Source: Lumnitzera littorea
Taxonomy: Eukaryota; Streptophyta; Magnoliopsida; Myrtales; Combretaceae
Assembly (NCBI GenBank): GCA_024138015.1
Contig: JAMXBB010000003.1
Location: forward strand, 38,032,806 to 38,096,805
DNA: 64,000 nucleotides
Direction of reading: 5' to 3'
The notes beneath the pieces were generated by a model, which searched no databases, was not told the DNA's origin, and was given only the letters and a program-made list of their open reading frames with translations. Positions 32,791 through 43,489 of this stretch are shown here, in pieces. The position numbers and the translations under genes are program-made. How positions within the stretch are numbered: position 1 is the first letter of the stretch; every line of letters begins with the position of its first letter.

Positions 32791-33920
32791 CAAGACAACT
32801 AATACAAGAAGATCTCTTAAGAGCCACCAAACTAACCACTAAATTAGAGTCATGAAGAATTTCTAATTAGCAATGTTATCTTCATTGATAGACAATTCTA
32901 AGTTTAAAGCACTCAACAAGTAGTGTAATATCATCAAAGCTAGGAAGAATGACACTACTAAAATAAGATACATGTTGTTGAAAATAGTACTCATATTCAA
33001 AGAAAATAACATTTGTGGAAACATGCATACAATTAACAACACCATCACAGCATAAGAAACCTTTTTGTGTAAAGCTATAACCCATAAAAGCACACCTTAC
33101 TAATTGAGTTGTAAGCTTGTAACGCTCATGAGGAGGCAAGTGAACAAAAGCAAACACATCTAAATGTATGTAGCCTATGATAATCAAGTTGAATACCAAA
33201 AAGACAATAATAGGGAGAATCAAAATTCAACTGTTGAGAAGGTAAACAGTTAACCAAATAAGTTAGAGTAGACAAAGCTTCCACCTAAAATTTAGGTAGA
33301 ACTGAAGCCTCTAAGAGTAATGTACAAACCATATCCAATAAGTGGCGGTTTTTATGCTTAGCTACCCCTATGGGGTGAGAATATCTTTTTGGTAGAAAAT
33401 GACTTGAAATTCATGTAACATATATTTACCACCATTATCAAATCATAACATCTTAATAAAGATAGAAAATTGTGTCTCAATATAAGCCAACAAGGTTCAA
33501 AAAAGCAATGAACACCTTAGCTTTAGTGTGCAAAAATTATACCTATGTAAAACAACTGTAGTTATCAATGGACATCATAGAATATATATATTGTCCATGT
33601 GAAACAATAGGAGGTATACCCCAAACATCAAAGAGTATAATCTTAAAACATGTATTAGCATGAGTACCATGACTAGGAAAAGGCAAGATTTTACTCTTTC
33701 CTAGTTTACAAGTAATGTAGTCAAGAGATAATCCACATGCAGAACATTGATCTTTACCAAGAAATCCACACTTCATCAAATTTGACAAAATTACAATATT
33801 TGGATGACCTAATTGTCTATGCCAAAGTGAAGCCTTATTTTCAACAATTATAGACGCTAGAGACAAATTCCTTAGAATAGTACATTGCAATGGAAATAAT
33901 CTAACCACTTTAGGTCCCCT
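32791..33920 (-). pseudogene. Gag-pre-integrase, integrase and linker pseudogene of copia element 4
   Basis: The frame 33908-33543 carries the gag-pre-integrase block (LWHRQLGHPN...LSNLMK) and the integrase start (CFKIILFDVWGIPPIVSHGQYIYSMMSIDNYSCFT). The frames 33223-32882 and 33093-32863 cover the linker after integrase (CAFMGYSFTQKGFLCCD..NCMHVSTNVIFFE). In the family, integrase inserts the cDNA and the linker leads to reverse transcriptase. A frameshift splits the linker. Confidence 0.8.
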
Positions 33921-34099
33921 CGCAATTACCTTCCCTAATAATTGATCCTACATGAGGCATTCATTACGAGTGAAATGTACATCACAATTATCATCTACGA
34001 TTTGGCTAACATAAATTAAATTAGTAGATAACCCAATAGAGACAAATACATGGTGAAAAGGTCCTATATCACCAATAACTATGATTAGAAGATTACTAC

Positions 34100-35230
34100 C
34101 ATTAGCAATCTGAATTTTTTGTCCAGCATATTATCATAGATTACGTATTCAATCAGATGATTCGATCATACGATTGGATGCTCTAGAATCAATAAACTAA
34201 GGTGAAGAGACGGTCTTGCCTTGACCCTAAAGGTCAAGAGAAGAAAATGCATTTTAGATTGTTTGTTGTACCAATTCTAAGGTCATTGACTGATTTGTGC
34301 TAGTGGTGGTAGATGAACAACCAACATTATAATCTAAGACAACAACTTGAAAGACTTGAATTCTCTAGTTTTTAAGACTTATGGGACATTCCTTGATAAT
34401 GTGCTCATTTTTCTTATAATAGTTGTTGAATTTCTTACCACAATTTCAACAATATGCCCAAACTCCTTGCAATTGTAGCTTTATGTAGATCCTTTTCCTT
34501 AAGTCCTCCCTTTAGCAACATAAGTAACATTGACAACCTCAGATGTCTCTTTGGATCTATTTATGATAGCTTACATAGTTATTCTTTGTTTTTCATGCAT
34601 TAGTTCACCAAGACAATCATCCGAAGATGGAACTGGATTTCTATTTAGTAACTCAACCTGAATAGTCTCAAATTCTAGTCTTAGTTTCATAAAAAACTGA
34701 CCCCGCTTTCTAATTTCATAGACTACTTAAAGGTCAACTAAAGCTTCTTTAGATGACTTAGAATAGATAATGCTAGAATATTCGCTCAATAGGTTAATAA
34801 AACTAGAATAATGCTACTCAATAGGAAGATTACCTTGATTGAAATTACTTATCTTAAGTTCAAGCTAAAAGTGTCTTGCAATATTTTCTTGATGGTACAT
34901 ACACTTTAGATAATCCTACATCTCTTTAGTTGTACCAAAGGAGTGTAAATTATTCACCATACGGCCGTTAACAGATGCCGTTAACAGATGCTAAAATCCA
35001 TGAAATAACTCAAGCATTCTTTGTCTCCGACTAGCTCTATTCCTTACCATCTTTAGAAGAAGAAGAAGAGGTTCCATCAATATGACTCCAAAGCCTTTTC
35101 CCTTTCAAAAACATTCTAAACTGAAATTTTCATGCAGCATAATTCTTTCTTGTAAATTTGATATCTAAAGTCTCTATAGGTAATTTCTCAAAAAGATTTT
35201 GAAGAGACATTCTCTAAAAGATTAGAAATT
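34100..35230 (-). pseudogene. gag and protease pseudogene of copia element 4
   Basis: On the minus strand gag starts near 35210 (MSLQNLFEKLP). A CCHC knuckle, CYNCKEFGH with a damaged last part, lies near 34420-34490. The protease motif FIDSRASNRMIE lies near 34170-34200; the usual DSGAS has Gly changed to Arg. A GTTAACAGATGCC pair is tandemly duplicated near 34966-34992. Not functional. Confidence 0.75.
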
Positions 35231-35356
35231 TTGACTAAACAAAAATTTTAGAAAACAAACGAAATTGTTGATTAAAAAGTTAATCAACCCTAAATAAGAA
35301 AGAAACACAATTAGACAAAAAAAAAAATCAAAAGACAACTATGATTCAAGAGGATG

Positions 35357-35368
35357 GCTCTAATACCA
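35357..35368 (-). promoter_or_regulatory. Primer-binding site of copia element 4
   Basis: The minus strand reads TGGTATTAGAGC directly after the 5' LTR, one mismatch to the complement of initiator Met-tRNA. Confidence 0.85.
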
Positions 35369-35596
35369 TGACAAAATTTTAGTAATTGATTGAATGCCCA
35401 TTCTTCATTGATCTTTTCCATTAAAATTCTATACAACCAATTTTTGGAAGGAGTATATTCTCCATCAATACATTAACTATTGACATTCTCTAAAAGATAA
35501 AAACATAAATTACAATAATTTATAATAAATGAGATATATTCCTAGCCTAATAATTTTTGCAATAATCTCTATCTTAATTTCCATTAATTTCTGCCA
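35369..35596 (-). repeat. 5' LTR of copia element 4
   Basis: 228 bp. On the minus strand it starts TGGCAGAAATTAATGG and ends AAAATTTTGTCA. Confidence 0.88.
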
Positions 35597-38125
35597 TGGA
35601 TAATCTTAAGAGTTCATTAGATCAACTTTAGATTAGTGGTGGAATTTAAGACCTGTACACTTGTAGTTAGCCTTAATCGGTGAAAAAAATATGATTATAA
35701 ATTTAGATATTTTACTTTCAGCAAAGGAAAAAGGAAAGCACATATGGAAAGAAAAGAAATCCCATGAACTGAAGGAAAATATTGACCTATCCGATGACTT
35801 TCAAGATTGTCCTTACTAAATGAACTTGAAGTCAAACTCTAATTTAATTCATTGGAAGATTTTTCCCTTTAAGGCCTAAGAAATTGATATTAAGCAAGTG
35901 CACCTATCAGTTTTAATATAGTGAATGTGAGTCCGAGTCGATCCCTCAGAGAGCTCGAGTACTAATATTAATCTTAGCTTTATTATCTAACCAAAAAATT
36001 GTGATGAGTTGAATAAATTAAAAAATACTAAAATTAACAAACTAACCTAATTATGAGACTTGATTAAGCAATTTAGAAAGTAATAAAACTAAGAACAACT
36101 TCAAGAAAGCAAATAACGTATTTAAGAATTATTTCCCCTAGTGTTTAACATGTGACCGCTTAAAATGTATCCAATTAAATCTCTATTATTCTTGACCGAA
36201 GGGATTCACAATTAAAGTTAACACCTTTCTCAAGCATATTAACCCTAATCATAAATTATTTACCGGAATCTCTTCACTTAGTAATATAATTTAGAATCGC
36301 ATTAATGTATAATGAATTCCCACACAAATGAACAACTTTCTGAAAGAAACATGTATCTTATCTCTAAGTACACATGTAATTCTCTCCAATTATGTCAATA
36401 TCTCATTACACATGTAATTTCTTAATCATCATGCATAATATCATAGATTGATACTCTACAAATATCAATTAACAATTAAATAACATAATTGAATCAAGAA
36501 AAGATAGAAATTTTATTGAAAATTATCAACCAATCTAATAGTCACATAAAACCCTAGGTTTCATAATCCTAAATACAAGAGTCTTAAGCTATTATAATGA
36601 AACTAAAAACAAATTGCAATGAAATCAATAAATAAAACATGAAAAATCCCTTTTATTGATGAAAAATCTCTTCAATCTTAAAGTTAAGTGTTGCTTTCGC
36701 CTTTTTCTCCTCCTTCTCTTTAAGTCTCTTCACTTTTGAATGTCCAATGTTATGTGCGAAATCCTAGTATGTCCTTTTATAATGTATTGTAAAGTTCCTT
36801 TTTTCGTCACCAGACACAGCCTGGGACACAGTCGTGTCCTCAGGTCATGTAACTTTCAGACCTTGGCAAATCTTCCTAGATGGACATAGCCTGGGGACAC
36901 AGTTGTGTCCTAGACTATCTAACTTCAAAATTTCATAACTCATTCATTTGAACTCCAAATTGAGTGAAACTTAATTTCTTTTCTTCCTTTTCAATCCAAG
37001 AACGCGTTCAAACCTTGAAATCAAAATTTTACTCCATTAAGTATCAATTTCTTTAAAGAAAACCAAATATGTAAGGGAAATACTATAAAATCACCATGTG
37101 AAATGTATTTAAAATAAGAGTTATCAGAAATTACATGGAAACAATGACTTGTTAGTTAAAAGGAGAAGGAAGAACCTTAGGCATGCCCTTCAAGTGGAAG
37201 AAAAATGCTGAGAGATTGCTCGATCAAAGCCAAAATTACCATGTTGTCTAAATAAGTGACAAATACCACAATTATGCAATAGCAAGTCTACGAGCTATTT
37301 GATGCATGGATAGATGTTTTGGACTGAAATTTGCATTCCTGAATTGCTGATATGAGAAGACCAATATTTAGTCTAAAATGAATTGAAAGAATACATGGAA
37401 GGTAAAAAAGTTGAAAAAAGTTTCAAAATGGTTAGTTTTCGTAATAAGTAGGCCCATTTAAGGTACACAAGCTCTCAAAACATAGCGCATAGATGATAGC
37501 AATATGGTATGAGAAATAAATGTGCAAGCATGCATGACACATGTTAAGCTCATATATGAAAATATACAAGCATGTGATACACCCAATTGTTTACCAACGT
37601 AGAGGCATGAGTATTATGCCTATTTTATCAACCCTGGTGCCATTATGTCCTTTTGGAACCTACCTTCACCGAAGCTAAAAACTCAATCTATTCATTCCAA
37701 TTATGACCAAACTAAATTAAGTAATGGTGGCTATTGGTTTACTTCTTCTTATAAATATTTACTAGTTTATCTTCTCTCTTCATATTAACCAATGTAAATA
37801 TTACTTGAGAGATTAAATTTACCTATCATATTGATATGTAAGCCTAACATACCCTTCAATAATATCACATTTTATATGTATAAATGCATTTGCATTATAT
37901 TGCAAATAGGCAAATTGTAGTACAAATGATAGAATGTATAGTCTTTAATGAGTGTTGAGATATTTGCTATTCATCTAAAAGAAATGAAGAAATTAAGAAA
38001 AATTACAACCTATAGCATAAACACTGACCAAAAATATATATGATATGTTCCTCTAAGAACTAGCTCTATGGATCATGGATACACATACTACTATCCTTTT
38101 TTCTTTGGCAATTAAATCAAGTTAA
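35597..38125 (-). repeat. Arm A of an inverted duplication (upstream flank of copia element 4)
   Basis: Reverse-complement similarity to 55676-56973 runs from the copia LTR edge to about 38125. Shared blocks include the GATTATCCATGG junction, AAGCACATATGGAAAGAAA near 35735, TGCATTTGCATTATA near 37888 and GATATGTTCCTCTAAGAAC near 38042. Arm A is longer only because of the 1.24-kb insert at 35885-37126. No gene is recognised in the arm itself. Because both arms carry the same copia LTR at the same position, the duplication happened after the copia insertion. Confidence 0.8.
35885..37126. mobile_element. LTR-like insert (1.24 kb) in arm A
   Basis: It starts TGATATTAAGC and ends AGAGTTATCA (TGATA/TATCA ends) with a perfect 5-bp TSD, GAAAT (35880-35884 and 37127-37131). 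Arm B near 56690 has the uninterrupted site (GTAATTTCTTAGGCC on the plus strand), which proves insertion. It has no coding frame. Near 36830-36925 it holds two copies of a short hairpin, GGACACAG(T)CGTGTCC-like, seen in a widespread plant repeat family. Solo LTR or small non-autonomous LTR element. Confidence 0.85.
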
Positions 38126-39233
38126 TGGTATTTGAGATATTTTACACAACCAATTATAATTTGGTATGAGATACCATATTTCAAATATCTAGCATGAGAC
38201 ATTGTATTCGAGAGGAAATGGATTTTAAGGGAAAAAAGAATTCAAAGTTACCATATTTGGAAAGGTAAAAAAAATGGAAAGGAATAGATATTAGGAATGT
38301 GACTATGTTGGGTTTGAGAGGTCTTATAAATCTTAAACTCAATTCTATGGGATTTTGCATCTCTTAGAACCTTTTGAAAACCTCATAAAGTTTTTCCTTT
38401 TATTATCAAAGCCACTATTATAGGGTCATTATGGATTCACTACCCTACTTGCCTTACCACATTTACATAAAATATTTTACTTTGCTTTTGTGATTTTAAA
38501 ATTTTGTAAGCATAATCTTAAAGGATTTCTTCATAGACTTGTTAATCTTCTTATTAAAAATATATAAGATAAAATCAATAAAATAATGACATTATTATTG
38601 TTATCTATAAAAGAATTCTCAACATGTCCATGCTAGAAGCACAACTTCTAAAAATAACAATACTAGGTTACCTGTATTACAATGAAGAACTAGATTGTGT
38701 CCATCAATTGTAGGTACTAGGCTAGGGCTTGTGTAGCTTAAGAGCCAATGTAATTATCAATTTATTACTTTTTATCTAATCGAGTTTCTTGATTGATTAC
38801 TTTTGATTTTGAAACCTAAAACTAAACCTTATAGGGTTTTGAATTTTATCCAAAACTTGATATGCAAGATAATGCACTATAGAGCTTTTATTAGGAGAGT
38901 AAACCAATATCCTATAACGAACTATTCAATTGAATTCCTAATGGATATCAACAAGTATAGACATTCTATTTTTGTCATCTTTAAAATATTTTTATAAAAA
39001 TAGAAAATGTATAAAAATTGAAAAATTAAGAAAAACTCAAAAAAATTGCAAAGTTAGAATAAAAAACCATAAAAATAAGAAAACTAAGAAAAGAGAAGAA
39101 GAAAAAAAAAACAAAAAAGGATAAAGAAAAGAAGTGGAGAAAAATCAATCCAAGCCATTAAAGGATAAAAGCATTTGGATTGCAATCAATAATGAGTATA
39201 AGTTGACAACTTAGTTGGTAAGGAGCACTACCC
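38126..39233. other. AT-rich intergenic stretch
   Basis: No gene or repeat boundary was found. A/T-rich with poly-A tracts near 39095-39120. It ends at the TSD of the large MULE. Confidence 0.4.
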
Positions 39234-39324
39234 TAAACTAAAGAGTTTTATACGAATACGATCTTTTTTCCAAAAAATATTACGGAAAAGGGCTTGTTTA
39301 AAAAAAAATTCACGAATATAGTAT

Positions 39325-39424
39325 ACTGAAGGTGCATCAACTGAATATACCTTTAGTGTGATATGATTCTTACACTAACGGCGTATGTTACACTAAAGGC
39401 GTATGCAGTGGATGCGCCTTCAGT
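39325..39424. repeat. 33-nt imperfect palindromes, left cluster
   Basis: Two full units, 39325-39357 and 39392-39424, each 33 nt, with ends ACTGAAGG / CCTTTAGT and ACTAAAGG / CCTTCAGT. A half unit (ACTAACGGCGTAT) lies between them. The same units recur at 43006-43083 and 46842-47015. Confidence 0.8.
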
Positions 39425-39698
39425 ATACCACCTATATAAAGCTCAATTTGCATAACCAAAGCTCATTTTTACCTATACCAGTTTCTAAAATTTTTAAAAC
39501 ATAGGGAAAAATCAAAGGAAGCTATAGTTGGAGTACCAAATCATTTCCTAATGCAAATATACATCATTCACAGGTAACAATCTATAACTTATATGAATTT
39601 TATTTATTTAATATTTTTTGGTTATCTTAGTAATAATCGACCTTATTTAATATTTTGTTGTAGAAAAAAATTTATTAGTTAATGACGTAAATTTCATA

Positions 39699-40175
39699 AT
39701 TATAGATGTACTGTAAATTGTGTAAATTATTAATATTTAATGAAAATATATTTTATGTTATCTAAATTTAGCGATTTTTTGTGTAACGGTACATAAGTTA
39801 TACTAATATAGATTTTGTAATTATAAATATACCGTAAATTGTGTAAATTATTAATAATTAATAAAAATATATTTTATTTTGTCTAAATTTAGGGATTTTT
39901 TGTATTATGATACATAAGTTATACGAGTATAGATTTTGTAATTATAGATGTACCATAAATTGTATAAATTATTAATAACTAATGAAAATATATTTTATGT
40001 TATATAAAATTAAGAATTTTTTATGTTACAGTACATAAGTTATATGAATATAAATTTCGTAATTATAGATGTACTGTGAATTGTGTAAATTATTAATAAT
40101 TGATGAAAATATATTTTATGTTATATAAAATTAGGAATTTTTTTTGTATTGTGGTATATATATTTAGCATTTTTT
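39699..40175. repeat. Tandem repeat, about four units of 120-121 bp, in the left TIR
   Basis: Units starting ATTATAGATGTAC-like begin near 39699, 39819, 39940 and 40061. Each carries AAATTGTGTAAATTATTAATA and a T-rich end. Units differ by scattered substitutions. The right TIR has fewer copies (46480-46610). Confidence 0.85.
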
Positions 40176-40432
40176 TTTATGTTGGGTCGAATTAAAAAGT
40201 TAATGTTAGATATTTGTGTTGGCGATACAGCTTAACAAGATGACTAAGTGTATTTTCTAAAGTTGTCGCTCGGTGTGTAGATGACGTTTTTTATTTCATC
40301 TAAATATTCGATTCATCGTAGCATTACTAGCATGCAAATGGTAGATTACATGAAAGTAAATGTCTATGCGAACGGAAATATAGTGATGGGTAATTAGTGT
40401 ACTAAACTTATTTGTATGTGATTAAAGGATAG

Positions 40433-42666
40433 ATGGAGCCGGGACTAATTGATTCATGTATACTTGTGAGGTAGGCCAATCACGGTTCACAAGCCATTTG
40501 GGAGGGCAGGGTGATTAATGTCATTATCATTTATAACCAATTCCCTTATTAACGATGTATTACTTACTAACTTAACTGAATGTTTGTTTAGGAGACGGCA
40601 TATACACTACGAGTACTATATAGTCTGATGTCAATATGCAAGGATGAGTGGGATATCCTTATTCATCCTAGGATAGAGCCGTATATACGGGAGGCTAGGT
40701 TTTGGGGAGTTGCATAGCTCCCACTTATTATGTTGGATTGGCATTTGATTGCGACACTTGTCGAAAGATAAAGGCCCAAGACACACACATTCTACCTACC
40801 CATTAGAGAGGCAACCATCACACTATATGATGTTGAGGTCTATCTTGGACTTCCAGTTGAAGGGTTCGCATTGGCAGGGTGAACAGAGATAGGTTATAAG
40901 GAGAGTAGGGTTGATGTAAGAGAGAGGTTACTGGGCATGAGGCCTGCTCAGATAAGGGATACTCGCTTATCTCTAACGTGGTTACGAAAGCACTTCCGGA
41001 TACTTCTCCAGTGGACGACGAGAGGATTCGACAGTACATGCATGCGTACATACTCAAGTTAATGGGAGGATTTATAAATAAATCCTCCAGCCTTATCCAC
41101 CTGATGTTCCTACCATTGTTGGAGGACTTCTTAGTAGCTGGGCAGTTTAGTTGGAGCAACGCATGCTTGGCATGGTTGTACCAATAGCTATGCTTTGCCT
41201 CCTCATCCAATGTACATGAACTAGGAGGGGCCGCGATTCTATGCAGGTCTGGGCTTGGGATAGATTCCCACATGTAGGCCCCCTTAGTCGATATGGGTTT
41301 ATTATCAACGAGGATAAGCCATTGGCAGCTAGATGAAGGGTAGTACGGGATATGACTCAGCATTTGATGCATGTCATAGATGCATATCGCACAGCTTTTG
41401 ACGTGTAGACGACGTAGTAGGTATGATATGATAAGTTATCCTCTTTATTGTATTTGTCTTTACTGTAAGTGATAACCATCATTGTTTGACTAGTTGTTTA
41501 ATTTTTTTTTTCTTTGTCTTCTGCCCTTTAGATTGTTTGGGAGCCTTATACAAAGGAATTGCTGCCTCAATATTGTATTGCCGGGCGACACGTTTGAATT
41601 GCCCAAGTACCACTCATATGTTTTCACATCATTAAGTGGTGCTTTCTGGACCGTGTTGTTCGATAGTTTGGAGGATATTAATACGTTCCATAGGAGGTCG
41701 ACACCTCAAAGCAACTCTATCAATTGGACCTCCGGGATAGGACGGATGTTGACTGGATCAACATATACTCTTCTTACATCCAAACTTTGGAATAGAGTTA
41801 TGGATTCTTAGTATGCATCTAGGGTCCTCGAGGGGTCAACGAGAGCTACTGGCCATAGTATAGATAGATAACCCGGCGTTATATTACACACTACAGAGTT
41901 GTCATTGGTCGATTGGTATATACATCTAAAATCATCCATTATTTTATTTTTCACTCGTTTATACTTCCTATCATATATATCAACATCTGTTTTCTTAACT
42001 TATTTCAGGTGGACTCACTCAAGAGTGTTAGACTAGCACCTGACTATCCTACAGCGCTGGGTATTGCAGATGGGGCACTTGACTTTGTTAAGCAACACAG
42101 TGGCCTTATCCTCTACCTACAACAATGGGGCGTAGATGGGCCACCCCATATGGACCATGGTAGGGATCAGGGACCACTTGTTAACGAGGAGATGCCAGCT
42201 CCTCATGCATCACCTAAGAGTAGAGCTGGAGTTTGAGGAAGCAGGGCTTGAGTGGTACGTCTTCAGGCAGACCTCAGTGACAATATCTCACCACATGCTC
42301 ATCATTCCGTAGACCTAAGGCATATTAGTTGGGGATATAGCACACACCCTGGGTCGGGTGTTGCCTCCACTTCAGGAGCCGAATCCAGCTCCAAGCCTGG
42401 ATCTAGTGCATACATAACTCCCGAGTTCCAGCAACATCTTAACCTCGCTACTCCACTAGCTCCTCAAAAGTAACATTCTACCCCCACACAGTTATCCATG
42501 GGTGAGGGCATCACTCAGCTGCATCCAAGCCATCCAGTCGACCCAATTCCTCCTACGGAGCTTGAGCTCGACGATTTACCAATTGAGCCTACTCAAACAC
42601 ATGATAAACGAGGGTGTTCACTTGTTTCCCATATCATGAGGACCTTTACACAGCATAGGCGTTAGT
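40433..42666 (+). pseudogene. Plant mobile domain (PMD/MAIN-like) gene of the MULE
   Basis: The family includes Arabidopsis MAIN and MAIL proteins and many transposon-borne copies; MAIN and MAIL1 are nuclear and act in silencing and genome stability. Suggested exons are 40433-40510, 40592-41420, 41532-41915 and 42009-42666, with GT-AG introns of 81, 111 and 93 bases. Exon 1 reads MEPGLIDSCIL and AIWEG. Exon 2 has ETAYTLRVLYSLMSICKDEWDILIHPRI, RFWGVA, LIMLDWHLIATLVER, THTFYLPIREATITLYDVEVYLGLPVEG. Exon 3 has IVWEPYTKELLPQYCIAGR and WINIYSSYI. Exon 4 has VRLAPDYPTALGIADGALDF and a Ser/Pro-rich tail. Stops occur, for example after FWGVA and inside exon 3. The start follows the left TIR by 36 bases, so the TIR probably holds its promoter. 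The 184-residue minus frame at 40818-41372 is a shadow. Confidence 0.82.
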
Positions 42667-43489
42667 AGATATGTTTAGTATATTGTTTTTGTTTTCTTAT
42701 TTATTTTTCCATTATACTGATGTTGTCATTAACTGATTACAAATTTTATGTATATACTAATTATTCGAAATACATTTCACTTTTCATCATATTTTACATT
42801 TAATGTATTGTTTATTTATCCTAATTTTACAATTTACAATTACTTTTTCTTCTATTCAACTCATATGGTCATTGGATGAACATTCCATATGCTTATTTCT
42901 TCCTTACTTACCATATTTGTTGAGGTGTTCCACCAATTGTGATTTTATTTGAGGTCTTCCTTACTTCCCCACTTGCCTTTAGTAGACTATTGTAGTAGAA
43001 ATTGAACTGAAGGCGTATCAAGTGTATGCACCTTTAGTATAAATATTTATACTGAAGACGCATATACTTGATGAGTTTTCGGTATCACAATTTGAACTGA
43101 AGGAAAAATAATTGCAAATTGTAAAATTATGATAAATAAACAATGCATTGAATTGCAATATATGATGAAAGGTAAATTGTATTTCTAATAATTAGTATAT
43201 ACACAAAATTTGTAATTGGTCAATGATAACATCAGTATAATAGAAAAATAAACAAGAAAACAAAAACAATAGACTAAACATATCTACTGATGCCTACGTC
43301 GTGTAAAAGTCCTTACGGTATGGGAAAGAAGTGAACGCCCCCTCACAAGGACGCATGGATCAATCGATCCTAGCTCTATCTATTCTGCGACCACATACAA
43401 ACATGTTTAGTAGAAAAAAAAAATAAAAAATTGTCAATCATTATACTTATGCATATATTACAATGTAATGCTTAGATAAAAAGGAAATA
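42667..43489. other. Spacer between the two convergent MULE genes
   Basis: AT-rich and non-coding, apart from a pair of 33-nt palindromes listed separately. The gene 3' ends face each other here. Confidence 0.6.
43006..43083. repeat. 33-nt imperfect palindromes, central pair
   Basis: Two units, 43006-43038 (ACTGAAGGCGTAT...CACCTTTAGT) and 43051-43083 (ACTGAAGACGCAT...), exactly as long as those in the TIRs. They lie in the spacer between the two genes, more than 2.5 kb from either TIR. Confidence 0.8.

Larger units (their letters stand above)
30961..35596 (-). mobile_element. Ty1/copia element 4, complete structure, decayed genes
   Basis: A 4.6-kb Ty1/copia retrotransposon on the minus strand with short LTRs (228 and 234 bp), a Met-tRNA primer-binding site, gag with zinc knuckle, protease, gag-pre-integrase, integrase, reverse transcriptase, RNase H and a polypurine tract (AGGGGGGAT). 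No matching TSD is seen: ATCCT lies left and TGGAT right. Either one end has recombined or the TSD has mutated. A second, truncated copy with the same upstream flank lies inverted at 56974-60914. Confidence 0.88.
39243..40397 (+). repeat. Left TIR of the 7.86-kb MULE
   Basis: Inverted match to 46186-47098: the first 100 bases align almost fully, then a palindrome-rich zone, a 120-bp repeat zone, the GTTGTCGCTCGGTGTGTA block near 40265, and finally codons equal to the start of MURA (M-DYMKVNVYANGNIV-GN). It is longer than the right TIR by about 242 bp, equal to two 121-bp repeat units. Confidence 0.88.

Noticed and set aside
30956..35601. TSD for copia element 4
   Set aside because: The flanks ATCCT and TGGAT are not direct repeats. 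The latter is nearly the reverse complement of the former, which is probably chance.
39699..40175. CRISPR-like array or satellite centromeric DNA
   Set aside because: Only about four 120-bp units with no spacers, located inside a MULE TIR in a plant genome.
40818..41372. 184-residue minus-strand frame
   Set aside because: Antisense shadow of exon 2 of the plant mobile domain gene, with no domain of its own.
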